NCBI RefSeq assembly: GCF_007859855.1 | Contig: NZ_SJPK01000005.1 | Location: 99,329-163,328 of the forward strand | Direction of reading: 5' to 3' | DNA: 64,000 nucleotides | DNA from: Allorhodopirellula solitaria | GTDB lineage: Bacteria; Planctomycetota; Planctomycetia; Pirellulales; Pirellulaceae | In this document: piece by piece, positions 36,040 to 46,063 of the stretch | Position numbering within the stretch: the stretch's first letter is position 1 | Layout: each line of letters opens with the position of its first letter | Translations under genes and position numbers: made by a program | The notes under the pieces: model-generated | What the model was told of the DNA's origin: nothing | The model's input: only the letters and a program-made list of their open reading frames with translations | Databases searched by the model: none

Positions 36040-38250
36040 ATGACAAAACCGAAATCTGAACTCGCCTTGATCACTACGGTGGCGCAGTTGCTCGCCGTCG
36101 TGCTGGCAGTGGCCGCATTGTTTTTCGCGCGAGATGTCTTCATCCCACTAGCACTCGGATTGCTTTTATCGTTTCTGCTCAGCCCAATCGTCATTCGGTT
36201 GCAGCGGAGGGGCGTCCCCAACGTCCTGGCGGTCGTCCTGACCGCGACGCTGACGTTCTTGCTACTCGCGGGCGTGGCAACACTCATTGGCGGCGAGATT
36301 TCGAATTTGATCTCGGATCTGCCCACGCACCGCGATGAGTTGGTCAATAAAGCTCGCAGCATGGCGGGCATGACGACAGGAGTCGGTGGATCGCTGGACA
36401 AGTTAGCTGATGACGTCACCCAAGCGATGGAGAGCGGCGCGGAGTCCGAGACCGAAGATGCCGACGAGGCGGAGTCGGACGACGGAGCATCAAAAAGCTC
36501 CGAGCCGGCGGCGGACAGCTCCACCACCGAGGCTGTCCCCGCTCAAGCAACGCCTCCAGACGACCCGACGCCCGGCATCATTGAGACTCCTGGCTTTGAC
36601 GATGCCATCGAAGGGCTCCCCGTCGAAGGGCTCCCCGTCGAAGCGCTACCCGACCGAGGGCCGACCAACGTTCCGGGCGACCGATCGCTGGTGCAGCGCT
36701 GGACGGACAGATTTTTCCCGGCCCCCGGCGCCGACCAGATGGAGTTCACTCACGACGGATCGTCTCCGAAGCGACCGCTCTACATGATTGAGATCCAAGA
36801 CGACCTGCCACTGGCGTCTTGGGCATCGACTGCCGGAACGATGCTCGGGCCCTTGGCAACAGCAGGCTTGGTATGTGTGATCGCGTTGTTCACGTTGATT
36901 CACCGGGAAGACCTGCGTGATCGGATCATCGCGGTGGTCAGCCATGGAGATTACGTCACGACCACCGAAGCGATGGACGAGGCGGCCGGCCGGATCAGCC
37001 GTTACCTGATCGCTCAGACGATTGTCAACACTTCCTACGGGGTGGTGCTTTCGATCGGCTTGGCAGTCATCGGAGCTCTGATGACTGAGCAAGGGGCCTT
37101 TCCCAACGTGTTGTTGTGGGGAGCGATGGGGACCTGCCTGCGATTCGTACCTTACATCGGTCCCATCGCATCGGCGGTCTTCCCGCTCACGATGGCGTTC
37201 GCGGTCTTCCCCGGTTACAGCGTGTTCATTGCCGTCGCAGCACTGATCGTCACGATGGAACTAATCAGCAACAACGTTTTGGAACCTTGGCTCTACGGCG
37301 CCAGCACGGGGATCTCTGCAGTCGCAGTGGTCTTTGCTGCCATCTTCTGGGGATGGCTGTGGGGACCGGTCGGCTTGTTCCTCTCGACGCCGCTGACGGT
37401 TTGCTTCGTCGTCCTCGGCCGATATGCCCCCCGCTTCGAGATGCTATCGATTTTATTGGGCGAGGACGTCCAGATCTCGCCTTCAATGCGGTTCTACCAA
37501 AGGCTGTTAGCGAGCGACGAGCACCGTGCCGGCGAGATATTGACGCAGCATGTTGAGGAACATGGTATCGATCAAACTTGCGACAATGTCCTCGTACCGG
37601 CACTCAAAAGAATTCGCTTGGACCACGACGCTGAGAATCTCACGGATGCCGACGCGAACCGACTCTTTGCACTGACCGGCGGACTGATTGCCGCCTATGA
37701 AAATCCGGAGCCCGCTGATCCGGAGGACCTTCAAGACGGGAAATCCCAACTGAACTCTGGCGACGAAACCGAGGCGAGTCCGTCCGAGGCGAGCAGTGCT
37801 GGCGACTCCACTTTGCCGACCATCGTAGGTTGCACCTCACACCACTTCAGTGAGATCCTGATTCTGAACCTACTTCGGATTGCCGGAGCGGAAAGCTTCC
37901 GGCTGACGGCAATCGACGACGAAAAGATACCGCAAGATGTGGGAAAGCAAGTCGCCCAAATGGATCCGCCACTGGTTGTGATCGTGGTATTGCCCAAGGG
38001 TGGTTTTGCGCAAGCCCGCTATCTGTGCAAGACCATTCGCGGTGAGGGCTATCAAGGCGCGGTGGTGATCGCGTGCTTGGGCAAATTCAAGAATTACGAC
38101 AATCTGTTCGTCAAGTTCCGCAAGGCCGGTGCCACCAGCATGACGACTTCCTACTCGCAAACAGCAGCCAAGATCCGATCCATCCTCGCTCAAAACGACC
38201 CAGTGCTCGCCACCGATAAGGCAGCGATGAAGAACCAGGAACCCAGCTGA
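36040..38250 (+). CDS. AI-2E family transporter with extra C-terminal alpha/beta domain
   Basis: 736 aa from ATG 36040. The permease core (PerM/AI-2E family) has two helices at the N-terminus (VAQLLAVVLAVAALFFARDV, IPLALGLLLSFLLSPIVIRL), then an acidic Pro/Ser-rich insert (~130-225) that includes a 15-bp DNA repeat, then the conserved C-terminal helices ending with GWLWGPVGLFLSTPLTVC. Residues ~470-720 are an unusual soluble addition: LPTIVGCTSHHFSEILILNL and PLVVIVVLPKGG look like a Rossmann-type domain of the B12-binding/receiver type. The substrate is unknown. Confidence 0.8.
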   Translation: MTKPKSELALITTVAQLLAVVLAVAALFFARDVFIPLALGLLLSFLLSPIVIRLQRRGVPNVLAVVLTATLTFLLLAGVATLIGGEISNLISDLPTHRDELVNKARSMAGMTTGVGGSLDKLADDVTQAMESGAESETEDADEAESDDGASKSSEPAADSSTTEAVPAQATPPDDPTPGIIETPGFDDAIEGLPVEGLPVEALPDRGPTNVPGDRSLVQRWTDRFFPAPGADQMEFTHDGSSPKRPLYMIEIQDDLPLASWASTAGTMLGPLATAGLVCVIALFTLIHREDLRDRIIAVVSHGDYVTTTEAMDEAAGRISRYLIAQTIVNTSYGVVLSIGLAVIGALMTEQGAFPNVLLWGAMGTCLRFVPYIGPIASAVFPLTMAFAVFPGYSVFIAVAALIVTMELISNNVLEPWLYGASTGISAVAVVFAAIFWGWLWGPVGLFLSTPLTVCFVVLGRYAPRFEMLSILLGEDVQISPSMRFYQRLLASDEHRAGEILTQHVEEHGIDQTCDNVLVPALKRIRLDHDAENLTDADANRLFALTGGLIAAYENPEPADPEDLQDGKSQLNSGDETEASPSEASSAGDSTLPTIVGCTSHHFSEILILNLLRIAGAESFRLTAIDDEKIPQDVGKQVAQMDPPLVVIVVLPKGGFAQARYLCKTIRGEGYQGAVVIACLGKFKNYDNLFVKFRKAGATSMTTSYSQTAAKIRSILAQNDPVLATDKAAMKNQEPS

Positions 38251-38486
38251 GCATTCAGTGCCGCCGCGGACGAAGCGGCGAGCCGTGGTTTGCCCACGAG
38301 TGATGCTTCGCCGCAGGCGTTTTTCGAAAATAGCCGTTGGTGGCGATCCGCTGACCTACAGCTATCTTCTATAAACCGCTGCGGGATACTTGTGGGAAAA
38401 CGACAATCTGTTGTCTCGTCGGCATATTGTCTTGTCGGCGACCAAACGGCGTTCGCAGAATTCGTCATCCATCGATCACGCGTTGC
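38251..38486. other. Intergenic region between convergent genes
   Basis: 236 bp. The part nearest 38487 (GCGTTGCTTAACTGTC) resembles the sequence at the end of the htrA-like gene (GCGTTCCTTAACGGTC at 23980-23995), both covering a stop codon read on the minus strand. No gene seen. Confidence 0.5.
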
Positions 38487-39995
38487 TTAACTGTCTAAGA
38501 GGATATCTTTGACAAGCCGGGTTGGTTTGACGCCGGTGAGCTTCTGATCGAGACCTTTGAACGGATAGGTGAGTTGCTGGTAGTCGAATCCGAGCAGGTG
38601 TAGCAGCGTGGCGTGGAGATCGCGGAGTTGGACTGGATTGGTCGTCGCCGTGTATCCAACAGGGTCGGTTTCGCCGTAGGTGAAGCCGGGTTTGACGCCG
38701 GCGCCCGCCATCCAGATCGTGAAGGCATCGGGGCTATGGTCGCGGCCCATGTACGCCATCGTGCCGCCGCCCCGGTTCTCACGCATCGGGGTGCGTCCGA
38801 ACTCCCCACCCCAGATCACGAGGGTGTCTTCGAGCAAACCTCGCTGGCGTAAATCCTTCAATAAAGCCGCGACGGGTTGATCGGTCTGCTTGCATTTATC
38901 GCGGAAACCATGATTGAGAGACTCGCCCTTACTGGAACCGTGAGTGTCCCATCCCCAGTCAAACAGTTGAACAAAACGCACATCCTGCTCGACGAGCCGT
39001 CGTGCGAGGAGGCAGTTGTTCGCAAAGGATTCCTTGCCCGGTTCGGCGCCGTAAGCAGCCAAGGTCTCTGCGGACTCTTTGCGGATGTCCATCACGTCCG
39101 GAGCGGCAACCTGCATCCGGAACGCCATCTCGTACTGCGCGATGCGCGTGAGTGTCTCGGGGTCGCCATACTGCTCGTACGATTCTCGGTTGAGCGTGTC
39201 GAGCGTATCGAGTTGTTGTCGTCGCCGCGAGCGTGACACGCCCGGCGGATTGGTGACGTTGAGAACCGGATCTCCCTGCGATCGGCACTGCACACCTTGA
39301 TACACCGAGGGCAAAAAGCCAGAACTCCACAAGGCCTTGCCAACCCTCGGCAACCGCCCGCCCGAAAGCAATACGATGAACCCGGGCAGGTCCGAGTTTT
39401 CTGTCCCCAACCCCCAAGTAACCCAGGATCCAATCGAAGGCGACCCCATGACGGTAGCGCCGGTATGACAGAGTAACTGCGCCGGGCCGTGGTTGAACTG
39501 GTCCGTTTGCATCGTTTTGATAAAACAGAGCTGATCCACGCATTCGGCTGTATGCGGCATCATCTCGGACACCCAGGCTCCGCAATCGCCATGCTGCGAA
39601 AACTGATACTGATGGCCGAGCATCCGCGGGGTGCCGTTGATGAACGCAAAACGTTTTCCCTCCAGGAACGATTGCGGACACTCCTTGCCATCGAGCGCAT
39701 TCAGATCCGGCTTGTAGTCAAACAGCTCCAACTGGCTGGGGGCTCCGACCATGTGCAGATAGATGACCCGTTTCACCTTCGCAGGCTGGGGCGGAGACAA
39801 GGGGCTGAGCGGATCCGTGGCGGCATGCTGGGGCTGGAAGCCTGCTTGAGCGCTGCCCGCCATTTGAGACGCTAGGTACAACCCGCCCATCCCCGCTGAC
39901 ATGCCCGAGACACATTGATTGAGGAAGTTTCGCCGCGTCGTGTTCTCCAGCGATTGGCGAACGACAGATTGCGCGAGAGTTTCTCGTTGAGACAT
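38487..39995 (-). CDS. DUF1501 domain protein (Tat-exported, sulfatase-like fold)
   Basis: 502 aa. A Tat signal is near the start (TTRRNFLNQCVSGMSAG, Arg21-Arg22). DUF1501 motifs are KVKRVIYLHMVGAPSQLELFD, CFIKTMQTDQFNHGPAQ, WGWDTHG and WGGEFGRTPM. The family is abundant in planctomycetes and usually encoded next to a DUF1549/DUF1553 cytochrome-like protein, as here. It is thought to act in the periplasm on sulfated or other polymers, but the reaction is not established. It starts one base after the stop of the upstream gene, hence the same operon. Confidence 0.9.
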   Translation of the reverse strand: MSQRETLAQSVVRQSLENTTRRNFLNQCVSGMSAGMGGLYLASQMAGSAQAGFQPQHAATDPLSPLSPPQPAKVKRVIYLHMVGAPSQLELFDYKPDLNALDGKECPQSFLEGKRFAFINGTPRMLGHQYQFSQHGDCGAWVSEMMPHTAECVDQLCFIKTMQTDQFNHGPAQLLCHTGATVMGSPSIGSWVTWGLGTENSDLPGFIVLLSGGRLPRVGKALWSSGFLPSVYQGVQCRSQGDPVLNVTNPPGVSRSRRRQQLDTLDTLNRESYEQYGDPETLTRIAQYEMAFRMQVAAPDVMDIRKESAETLAAYGAEPGKESFANNCLLARRLVEQDVRFVQLFDWGWDTHGSSKGESLNHGFRDKCKQTDQPVAALLKDLRQRGLLEDTLVIWGGEFGRTPMRENRGGGTMAYMGRDHSPDAFTIWMAGAGVKPGFTYGETDPVGYTATTNPVQLRDLHATLLHLLGFDYQQLTYPFKGLDQKLTGVKPTRLVKDILLDS

Positions 39996-39996
39996 T

Positions 39997-42993
39997 CTAC
40001 TTACTCATGATTTCGTCGAGGTTCAACAGCACCGCCGCAACCGCCTGCATGGCGTCGTCGGGCGGATCTCCGTCGTCGAGACAGGTTTGATAAAGCGACT
40101 TCAGGGCGGCAAGCTCCGCCGTATTTGGATCACGCGTGGCAACGGTTATCCAACCGAATCGCAGCTGGTCGCCAACTTCATCGTGCTCGTTGAGCATTCG
40201 CGAAGCGAGCGCCTCGGCACACTCGACAAAGGTGGTGTCATTGAGCGTCGTCAAAGCTTGCAGTGGTGTGTTGCTGCGGAGCCGGCGGGGCGTGCAAAAT
40301 TCACGCGACGGGGCGTCGAAAGCCGCGAACATGGGATAGGGGATACTGCGTTTGGTGTAAGTGTAGATCGAACGACGATACCGATCGGGATCGTCCGTGC
40401 CAGGTGTCTTCCAGGGGTCGCCCGCGAATGGTTTCCAAATTCCTGCGGGGATGGGTGGCTGGACGGGCGGGCCGTGCAATTTTTCGGTCAGCAACCCAGA
40501 AGCAGCGAGCGCCGCGTCACGAACCATTTCGGCTGGCAAACGGAAGCGGGGGCCGCGAGCGAGCAAACGGTTCTCAGGATCGCGGGCCTTCAAGCCCGGA
40601 CGACTGGCCGCGTCCTGACGGTAGGTGCTCGAGAGCACAATGGATCGCAAGAGCTCCTTTTGGCTCCATGATTGCTCGCCTTGAAAACGCGTGGCAAGAT
40701 GATCGAGCAACTGCGGATGCGAGGGTCGCTCCCCACTCGAACCAAAGTCCTCCTCCGTTGCCACGATACCAATCCCAAATAGCCGGGCCCACACGCGGTT
40801 GACGGCCACCCGGGCAGTGAACGGGTTGTTGTCGCTGGCGATCCACTTCGCGAGAGTTAGACGCGTCGGCGGTGAACCCGCAGAGGCATCCGCGTTTTCC
40901 CCGCCCGCCGAGACCAGCGGCGGCATCGATGCTGGAACACCTGGTTCAACTCGATCGGCCTTAGTCAGAAACAGGCCGCGAATGAATACGTGCGTCGGTC
41001 GACTGAGGTGCTCGGGCCGCTCGCGCATGATCGGCACCTTCGTACTGGCGATTTCCTTCCGCTGCGACTCGGCTTTGGCAAGCCGCTCGCGTTGGTCGAC
41101 CAATGCCTCGCCGCCAAGTTGTGCCTGCAGATCCGCGACGTCCGAAACAGCGAGACTGCCCCGGCGCGAGACCAAAGCAAACGCACCGAGTGCGTTGACG
41201 CTGTGCTTGAGCTCAATCTTCAGTTCAACGGGTTCATCGAGATTGCTTGCCCGGTTGATAGCTAGCGGCTTGTCGAGGACGAGCACAGCCGTCCGTGGGT
41301 AATGGATCCGAGTGTAGGCTGCGAATCCATCGCGTGATTTCTCATTCAAACTCTGATCGGGGTCTTTGAATGGGTGCGCTTCATCACCGATCACTCGATC
41401 GAGTAGGACGTGGACGACATCTTCACCAGGCACCAACAGACTGGCCTTGATCTGAGAGAGCACAAACCCCCATTCCGAATCCGCCTTTGCCGTTTCCAAG
41501 TTCCGCGGCGCCAGGGTTAAACGAATGGCGGTCAATTCCTCGACACCAGCTGGGATTTCACCGGTCAATGTGATCGTGGTCCCATTGGAGAGCGTATCAG
41601 TGGTAAAGAACTCGGTCGTCCCGTCGCGAATCTCGACATCGATATCGGTCTGTTTGTCCGCCTCCGCCCTCAGTTCGGTGATCGGCCGCCAGTGGGCATT
41701 TTTATCGGAGACCACATCACGCTCTCGCCTCCAGATCGATTCCTCAAGACTGCGAATTTCCCGATCGAGATTCACTGCCGCGTCGTTGTTCTTGCTTTCC
41801 AAAGGCACGCGAAGGATGGGATACTCTTCGCCGAGATCGCTATCGGCCGTGTTATTGAAGAACGCGACCGATTGATAGAATTCCTCGTGAGAGATGGGAT
41901 CATAGGGATGGCTGTGGCACTGCACACAACCGATCGTGATGCCCTGCCAGGTCTGCCAAACGGTACTCACTCGGTCGAGCACCGCTGCGATCCGAAACTC
42001 TTCGTCATCGGTACCCCCTTCATCGTTCGACTGTGTCAAACGGTTCGAGGCCGTCGCAACCAAATCGTCGATCGTGGGTTGTTCGAGCAGATCGCCTGCG
42101 AGCTGCCGAATCGTAAACTCATCGAAGGGCATGTCATCGTTGTAAGCATCGATCACCCAGTCTCGGTATTTCCAAATGTTCCGTCGACCGTCCAGCCCAA
42201 GACCCTTCGAGTCGGCATAACGAATTTGATCCAGCCAAACCGATGCCCAGCGTTCACCGTATTGCGGCGATGCCAGCAGACGTTCGATCGTCTCAGCGTA
42301 CACCCGCTCCTGCTTAGCCTGATCGTCGCATGCCCGCTCGAGATCCGCCGAGAACGCGGACACCTCGGCCGCCGTCGGTGGCAATCCGGTCAAGTCAAAC
42401 GTCGCCCGCCGTAGCCACTGCAGCGGCTGGGCAGGCGGCGCCGGCGAAACGCCTTCCCGCTGCAATCTCGCCAGCACGAACCTGTCGAGCGGGCTGCGGC
42501 ACCAATCGTCGTTGCCGGTCTCGGGAATCTCCGGTGCAGATGGCTGCTCATAGGACCAGGGCTGTTGCCACTGAGCACCTTCGGCGATCCAGCGAGTCAA
42601 TACCTCCACCTCTTCCGCGGCCAGCGGTGAACCGTGTTCGGCCGGGGGCATGATCTCGTACTCATCGTCCGACGTGATCCGGTCGATCAACAGAGAGTCT
42701 TCGGGAGCACCGGGCTCGATCACCGCCAGGGCCGCGTCGCGGTGGATGAACGACACATCCGCGGCTTGCTTCACACCGCCATGACAGGCGACACAGTGCT
42801 CATTGAAAATCGGCTGGATATCGGTTGCAAACTCAACGGCTGTCGTCAACGACGAGTCAGCCGCGGCAGCCGCTCCGGCGTCCGCTGGCGACTCAGCAGC
42901 CACAACCGTGCTAGCGATCGCTGCAGCCCACCAAATGAGTGCAATGAATGGGTAGCGGGAGATGATCGAATCAAACATTTCAGTGGTATTCAA
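39997..42993 (-). CDS. Planctomycete cytochrome (PSCyt1) / DUF1549 / DUF1553 protein
   Basis: 998 aa from ATG 42993, with a hydrophobic leader (FIALIWWAAAIASTVVAA). The haem-c motif CVACH is at 67-71 (EHCVACHGGVKQAADVSF), followed by the DUF1549 block (SPLDRFVLARLQREGVSP) and, in the C-terminal third, DUF1553 (LTLAKWIASDNNPFTARVAV, NRVWARLFG). A middle concanavalin-like insert is likely (residues ~430-600). It is exported and presumably redox-active. It is the first gene of an operon with the DUF1501 protein. Confidence 0.9.
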   Translation of the reverse strand: MNTTEMFDSIISRYPFIALIWWAAAIASTVVAAESPADAGAAAAADSSLTTAVEFATDIQPIFNEHCVACHGGVKQAADVSFIHRDAALAVIEPGAPEDSLLIDRITSDDEYEIMPPAEHGSPLAAEEVEVLTRWIAEGAQWQQPWSYEQPSAPEIPETGNDDWCRSPLDRFVLARLQREGVSPAPPAQPLQWLRRATFDLTGLPPTAAEVSAFSADLERACDDQAKQERVYAETIERLLASPQYGERWASVWLDQIRYADSKGLGLDGRRNIWKYRDWVIDAYNDDMPFDEFTIRQLAGDLLEQPTIDDLVATASNRLTQSNDEGGTDDEEFRIAAVLDRVSTVWQTWQGITIGCVQCHSHPYDPISHEEFYQSVAFFNNTADSDLGEEYPILRVPLESKNNDAAVNLDREIRSLEESIWRRERDVVSDKNAHWRPITELRAEADKQTDIDVEIRDGTTEFFTTDTLSNGTTITLTGEIPAGVEELTAIRLTLAPRNLETAKADSEWGFVLSQIKASLLVPGEDVVHVLLDRVIGDEAHPFKDPDQSLNEKSRDGFAAYTRIHYPRTAVLVLDKPLAINRASNLDEPVELKIELKHSVNALGAFALVSRRGSLAVSDVADLQAQLGGEALVDQRERLAKAESQRKEIASTKVPIMRERPEHLSRPTHVFIRGLFLTKADRVEPGVPASMPPLVSAGGENADASAGSPPTRLTLAKWIASDNNPFTARVAVNRVWARLFGIGIVATEEDFGSSGERPSHPQLLDHLATRFQGEQSWSQKELLRSIVLSSTYRQDAASRPGLKARDPENRLLARGPRFRLPAEMVRDAALAASGLLTEKLHGPPVQPPIPAGIWKPFAGDPWKTPGTDDPDRYRRSIYTYTKRSIPYPMFAAFDAPSREFCTPRRLRSNTPLQALTTLNDTTFVECAEALASRMLNEHDEVGDQLRFGWITVATRDPNTAELAALKSLYQTCLDDGDPPDDAMQAVAAVLLNLDEIMSK

Positions 42994-43205
42994 GGGCTGA
43001 CGACAACTTCAAACGCTAGCAAGCGATGAGTTCATCCGCCTCGCTCGAGCGTCAAATTTGTACAGTCACCACTGCCTGCGGGATGTTCCGCTAGCCGAGT
43101 GAGCGGCGACCGCTGCGAATTCGCAGAACACCATTCTACGCAAAGAACCCGCTCGCCGCAGCTGAAATTGTGGACAACACCTATCCGATTGCCTGAGAAA
43201 GGTGC

Positions 43206-44294
43206 TCAAGCCGCGTCTCCGCCTTCCGGTCTGGCCTCCGAGTCAGAGAACGCACCCCGGGTTCGATTCGCGTAAGCGACGAGCCCCAGCATCACGGGCA
43301 CTTCCACCAACACGCCGACAATCGTGACCAATACGACCGGTGAAGCGGCACCGAACAGAGTGATCGCGACCGCAACGGCAAGCTCGAAGAAGTTCGATGC
43401 ACCAATCATCCCCGCGGGCGCCGCGACGTCGTGCCGGCAATGGAGCCGGTAGCAAGTCCCATAGGCGATAAAGAACATCAACACGGTCTGGATAATCAAC
43501 GGAATGGCGATCATCACGATGTGCAGCGGATTGTTGAGAATCACATCGCCCTGGAACGAAAAAATCAACACCAACGTCAACAACAAACCAGCAATGGTGA
43601 CGTTGCCGAAGCGAGGAAGAAACTCGTCTTGGAAGTACGCCTCTCCCTTGGAACGGATAACGAACCCACGCGTCAACACGCCCGCGGTGAGCGGCACGAC
43701 CACGAACAACACCACCGAAACGATCAATGTCATCCACGGAATCGTGATCCCCCCAATACCGAGCAGCAGGGCCACGATCGGCGTGAATGCGAACAAAATG
43801 ATCAAATCATTGGTCGCGACCTGAACAACCGTGTAGGCAGCATTGCCGCGTGTGAGGTGACTCCATACAAAAACCATGGCTGTGCAGGGCGCGGCCCCAA
43901 GCAAAACTGCGCCCGCCAGATAGTCTTTGGCGAGTTCTGCTGGGATCCAAGGCTTGAACACGACATAAAAAAAGAATGCTGCGATCGCGAACATTGTGAA
44001 GGGTTTGATCAGCCAGTTCACGATCCAGGTGACGTACAGCCCCCGTGGGTTCTTACGCACATTTTTCACACTGGCAAAATCGACCTTCATCATCATCGGG
44101 TAGATCATCAACCAGATCAGTATCGCGATCGGGATCGAGACATTGGCGTACTCGAGCTTGGAAAGAAACTCGGGGAAGGCTGGCACGAATTTGCCAATCA
44201 ACACCCCGACAACCATGCAGATCACAACCCAGTACGTCAGGTTTCGTTCGAAGAAGCTAATGCCAGGCTTCTCAGCTTTGCTTGTGGTGTCCAT
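43206..44294 (-). CDS. acr3: Arsenite efflux permease, ACR3 family
   Basis: 362 aa, about ten membrane helices. The ACR3 signature GAAPCTAMVFVWSHLTRGN (Cys for As(III) binding) is near residue 132, and NPRGLYVTWIVNWLIKPF and GASNFFELAVAVAITLFG are the other conserved blocks. It exports arsenite (or antimonite) across the inner membrane. It lies 93 bp downstream of arsR on the same strand, so it is probably in the same ars operon. No arsC is seen. Confidence 0.9.
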   Translation of the reverse strand: MDTTSKAEKPGISFFERNLTYWVVICMVVGVLIGKFVPAFPEFLSKLEYANVSIPIAILIWLMIYPMMMKVDFASVKNVRKNPRGLYVTWIVNWLIKPFTMFAIAAFFFYVVFKPWIPAELAKDYLAGAVLLGAAPCTAMVFVWSHLTRGNAAYTVVQVATNDLIILFAFTPIVALLLGIGGITIPWMTLIVSVVLFVVVPLTAGVLTRGFVIRSKGEAYFQDEFLPRFGNVTIAGLLLTLVLIFSFQGDVILNNPLHIVMIAIPLIIQTVLMFFIAYGTCYRLHCRHDVAAPAGMIGASNFFELAVAVAITLFGAASPVVLVTIVGVLVEVPVMLGLVAYANRTRGAFSDSEARPEGGDAA

Positions 44295-44387
44295 CGTTTT
44301 TTTATTGCGAAATATTTGGTAGAGAAGTCACAGAAACGCTGAACTGTGACAAGTAAAACGATCCAGCCGAGCCTCGCCCGTCTGGAA

Positions 44388-44732
44388 TCAGGGCTTCTTC
44401 GTCCCACACTTGGGGCGGCAGGTCTCGATCGCCTTGGCCAAGGAGCGAAAGGCGTCCGTCAAATGCTGGTACCGCACGTTGTAGAAAACGGTGCGTCCCT
44501 CCTTCGAGGCCGATAGGACGCCACTTCTTTCCAACATGCCCAAGTGACGCGAAACCACGGAATAATCAACGTCACAACACTCGGCTAGCTCGGTCACCGA
44601 GCAGGGCCGACCGCACTTGGCGAGGCACGACAATAGCTTCAGCCGAGTCGGTTCGCCCAAGGCTTTGAAAAGCTCGGCGTCCAACAGGTCGTCAATCGGC
44701 CCGCAGCACTGCGAGGCTTCGTGGGGTTTCAT
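44388..44732 (-). CDS. arsR: ArsR-family arsenic-responsive repressor
   Basis: 114 aa from ATG 44732. An upstream ATG at 44759 would start inside the probable operator and has no ribosome binding site. The winged-helix core is LFKALGEPTRLKLLSCLAKCG, and the metal site is in the recognition-helix region: SVTELAECCDVDYSVVSRHL has the adjacent Cys pair. Additional Cys residues lie in SQCCGP at the start and TCRPKCG near the end. It should release the operator on binding As(III), switching on acr3. Confidence 0.9.
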   Translation of the reverse strand: MKPHEASQCCGPIDDLLDAELFKALGEPTRLKLLSCLAKCGRPCSVTELAECCDVDYSVVSRHLGMLERSGVLSASKEGRTVFYNVRYQHLTDAFRSLAKAIETCRPKCGTKKP

Positions 44733-44749
44733 GGCAGAGGATCCGTTCG

Positions 44750-44773
44750 TTGCATACATGCGTCATCATGCAA
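44750..44773. promoter_or_regulatory. Candidate ArsR operator
   Basis: An imperfect palindrome with outer arms TTGCAT and ATGCAA, and centre ACATGCGTCATC, lies 18 bp upstream of the arsR ATG at 44732. Its position and symmetry fit an autoregulatory operator. Confidence 0.55.
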
Positions 44774-44914
44774 ACGTAGTACCTGAGACCGACCGCGTCA
44801 AGATCGCAAAACACAACATCCGCCACCGCCTGCCAGGGCGTCCTTCAGCACGAACCAACGGCCGAAAAAACACTGCGGACCTCGCCGCCTACGTTGCGGA
44901 CCTCGCCGCCGACG

Positions 44915-46063
44915 TTACGGCGTCCGACGATACTTGCCTGGGGGCATGCCGGTCGCCTTGCGAAAAAAGACGGAGAGGTATTCGTCGTGTTCAAAACCCG
45001 TTCGGCTGGCGATCTCGGGCAACGAGAAGTCCGTTTCTCTGAGCAGCTGCTTGATGCGATCGAGTTTCAACCGATTGATTTCCGCATGCGGCGATCGGCC
45101 CAACATCTTTTGGAAGCGGCTCTCCAAGACCCGGCGGGACAACGGCACGTGGCGGACGATATCGGCGACGTTGATTCCTTCGAAAACATGCTCACGAATG
45201 AACCGCAGTGCAGCGACGACATCGGGATCGTCGATGGCGAGGATATCGGTCGATTGCCTCGCCTGGATACCGATCGGTTTGACGAGAACCGGAGCATCGC
45301 CGACAGTTTCGCCTCGCATCAATCGATCCAACAGCGAGGCCGCTTCGTACCCGGTACGCCGCGTATTGCAGATCACACTCGACAGAGGCGGGTCGGCGAG
45401 CTCGCAAAGCAAGTGATCGTTGTCGACACCGAGCACGGCCACCTCTTCGGGAACGGCGATGTCCAACTCCCGGCAAACCTCAAGAATCTTCTGCGCCTGG
45501 ATGTCGTAGCAGGCAATGATCCCCACCGGCCGCGGCAGTCGTTTGAGCCAGGCTGCCAGGCCGCGTTTCTCTCGCGTCCATGAATACTTGGCATCATTGC
45601 GAGTCAGAGTGTCGAAGACGTGCGGTTCGAAATTCTCGGACTGAGCAAGTTTGCGAAACTCATCCCGGCGCCAGTTCGACCAATTGAAACCGGGATCACC
45701 GCAATAGGCGAGATTTCGGAAACCCCGGTCGAGGAGATGCTCCACCGCCAACCGCGCGATGGCAACGTCGTCGGTCTCGACCCAGGGGATACTGGGAAGA
45801 TGCCGGGCCGCACTGACATCGACCACAGGCATCTGCGACCGCGTCAACGCTCTTGCGATGGAATCATTCTCGATCCGCGCGATGATGCCATCTCCCTGCC
45901 ACCGCCCCAACCACTTCGGTGGCTCGCCGCCGCGTTCCTGCTCGGGCAGAAAAATCGACCAACGCTCGTGCTTGCGCACGTAGTCCACGATCCCTTCGAG
46001 CACGCCACGCGAGTAGGAATTCGACGTTTCCACTAATAAGGCGACGGCGCGACGTGGCATCAT
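44915..46063 (-). CDS. XylR-type AraC-family transcriptional regulator with periplasmic-binding-like sensor domain
   Basis: 382 aa. Residues ~1-270 form a LacI/periplasmic-binding-type sugar-sensing domain (VALLVETSNSYSRGVLEGI, GIIACYDIQAQKILEVCREL, VLGVDNDHLLCELADPPLSS). Residues ~280-382 are the AraC DNA-binding domain (HVPLSRRVLESRFQKMLGRS, EIASRTGFEHDEYLSVFFRK). This layout and length are those of E. coli XylR (392 aa). It is divergent from a Gfo/Idh/MocA oxidoreductase and the ThuA/haem gene, which are likely targets. The ligand is probably a sugar, not necessarily xylose. Confidence 0.9.
   Translation of the reverse strand: MMPRRAVALLVETSNSYSRGVLEGIVDYVRKHERWSIFLPEQERGGEPPKWLGRWQGDGIIARIENDSIARALTRSQMPVVDVSAARHLPSIPWVETDDVAIARLAVEHLLDRGFRNLAYCGDPGFNWSNWRRDEFRKLAQSENFEPHVFDTLTRNDAKYSWTREKRGLAAWLKRLPRPVGIIACYDIQAQKILEVCRELDIAVPEEVAVLGVDNDHLLCELADPPLSSVICNTRRTGYEAASLLDRLMRGETVGDAPVLVKPIGIQARQSTDILAIDDPDVVAALRFIREHVFEGINVADIVRHVPLSRRVLESRFQKMLGRSPHAEINRLKLDRIKQLLRETDFSLPEIASRTGFEHDEYLSVFFRKATGMPPGKYRRTP

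Noticed and set aside
43431..44342. 303-codon plus-strand frame opposite the arsenite permease
   Set aside because: His/Asn/Gln-rich mirror of a membrane protein, a typical artefact.
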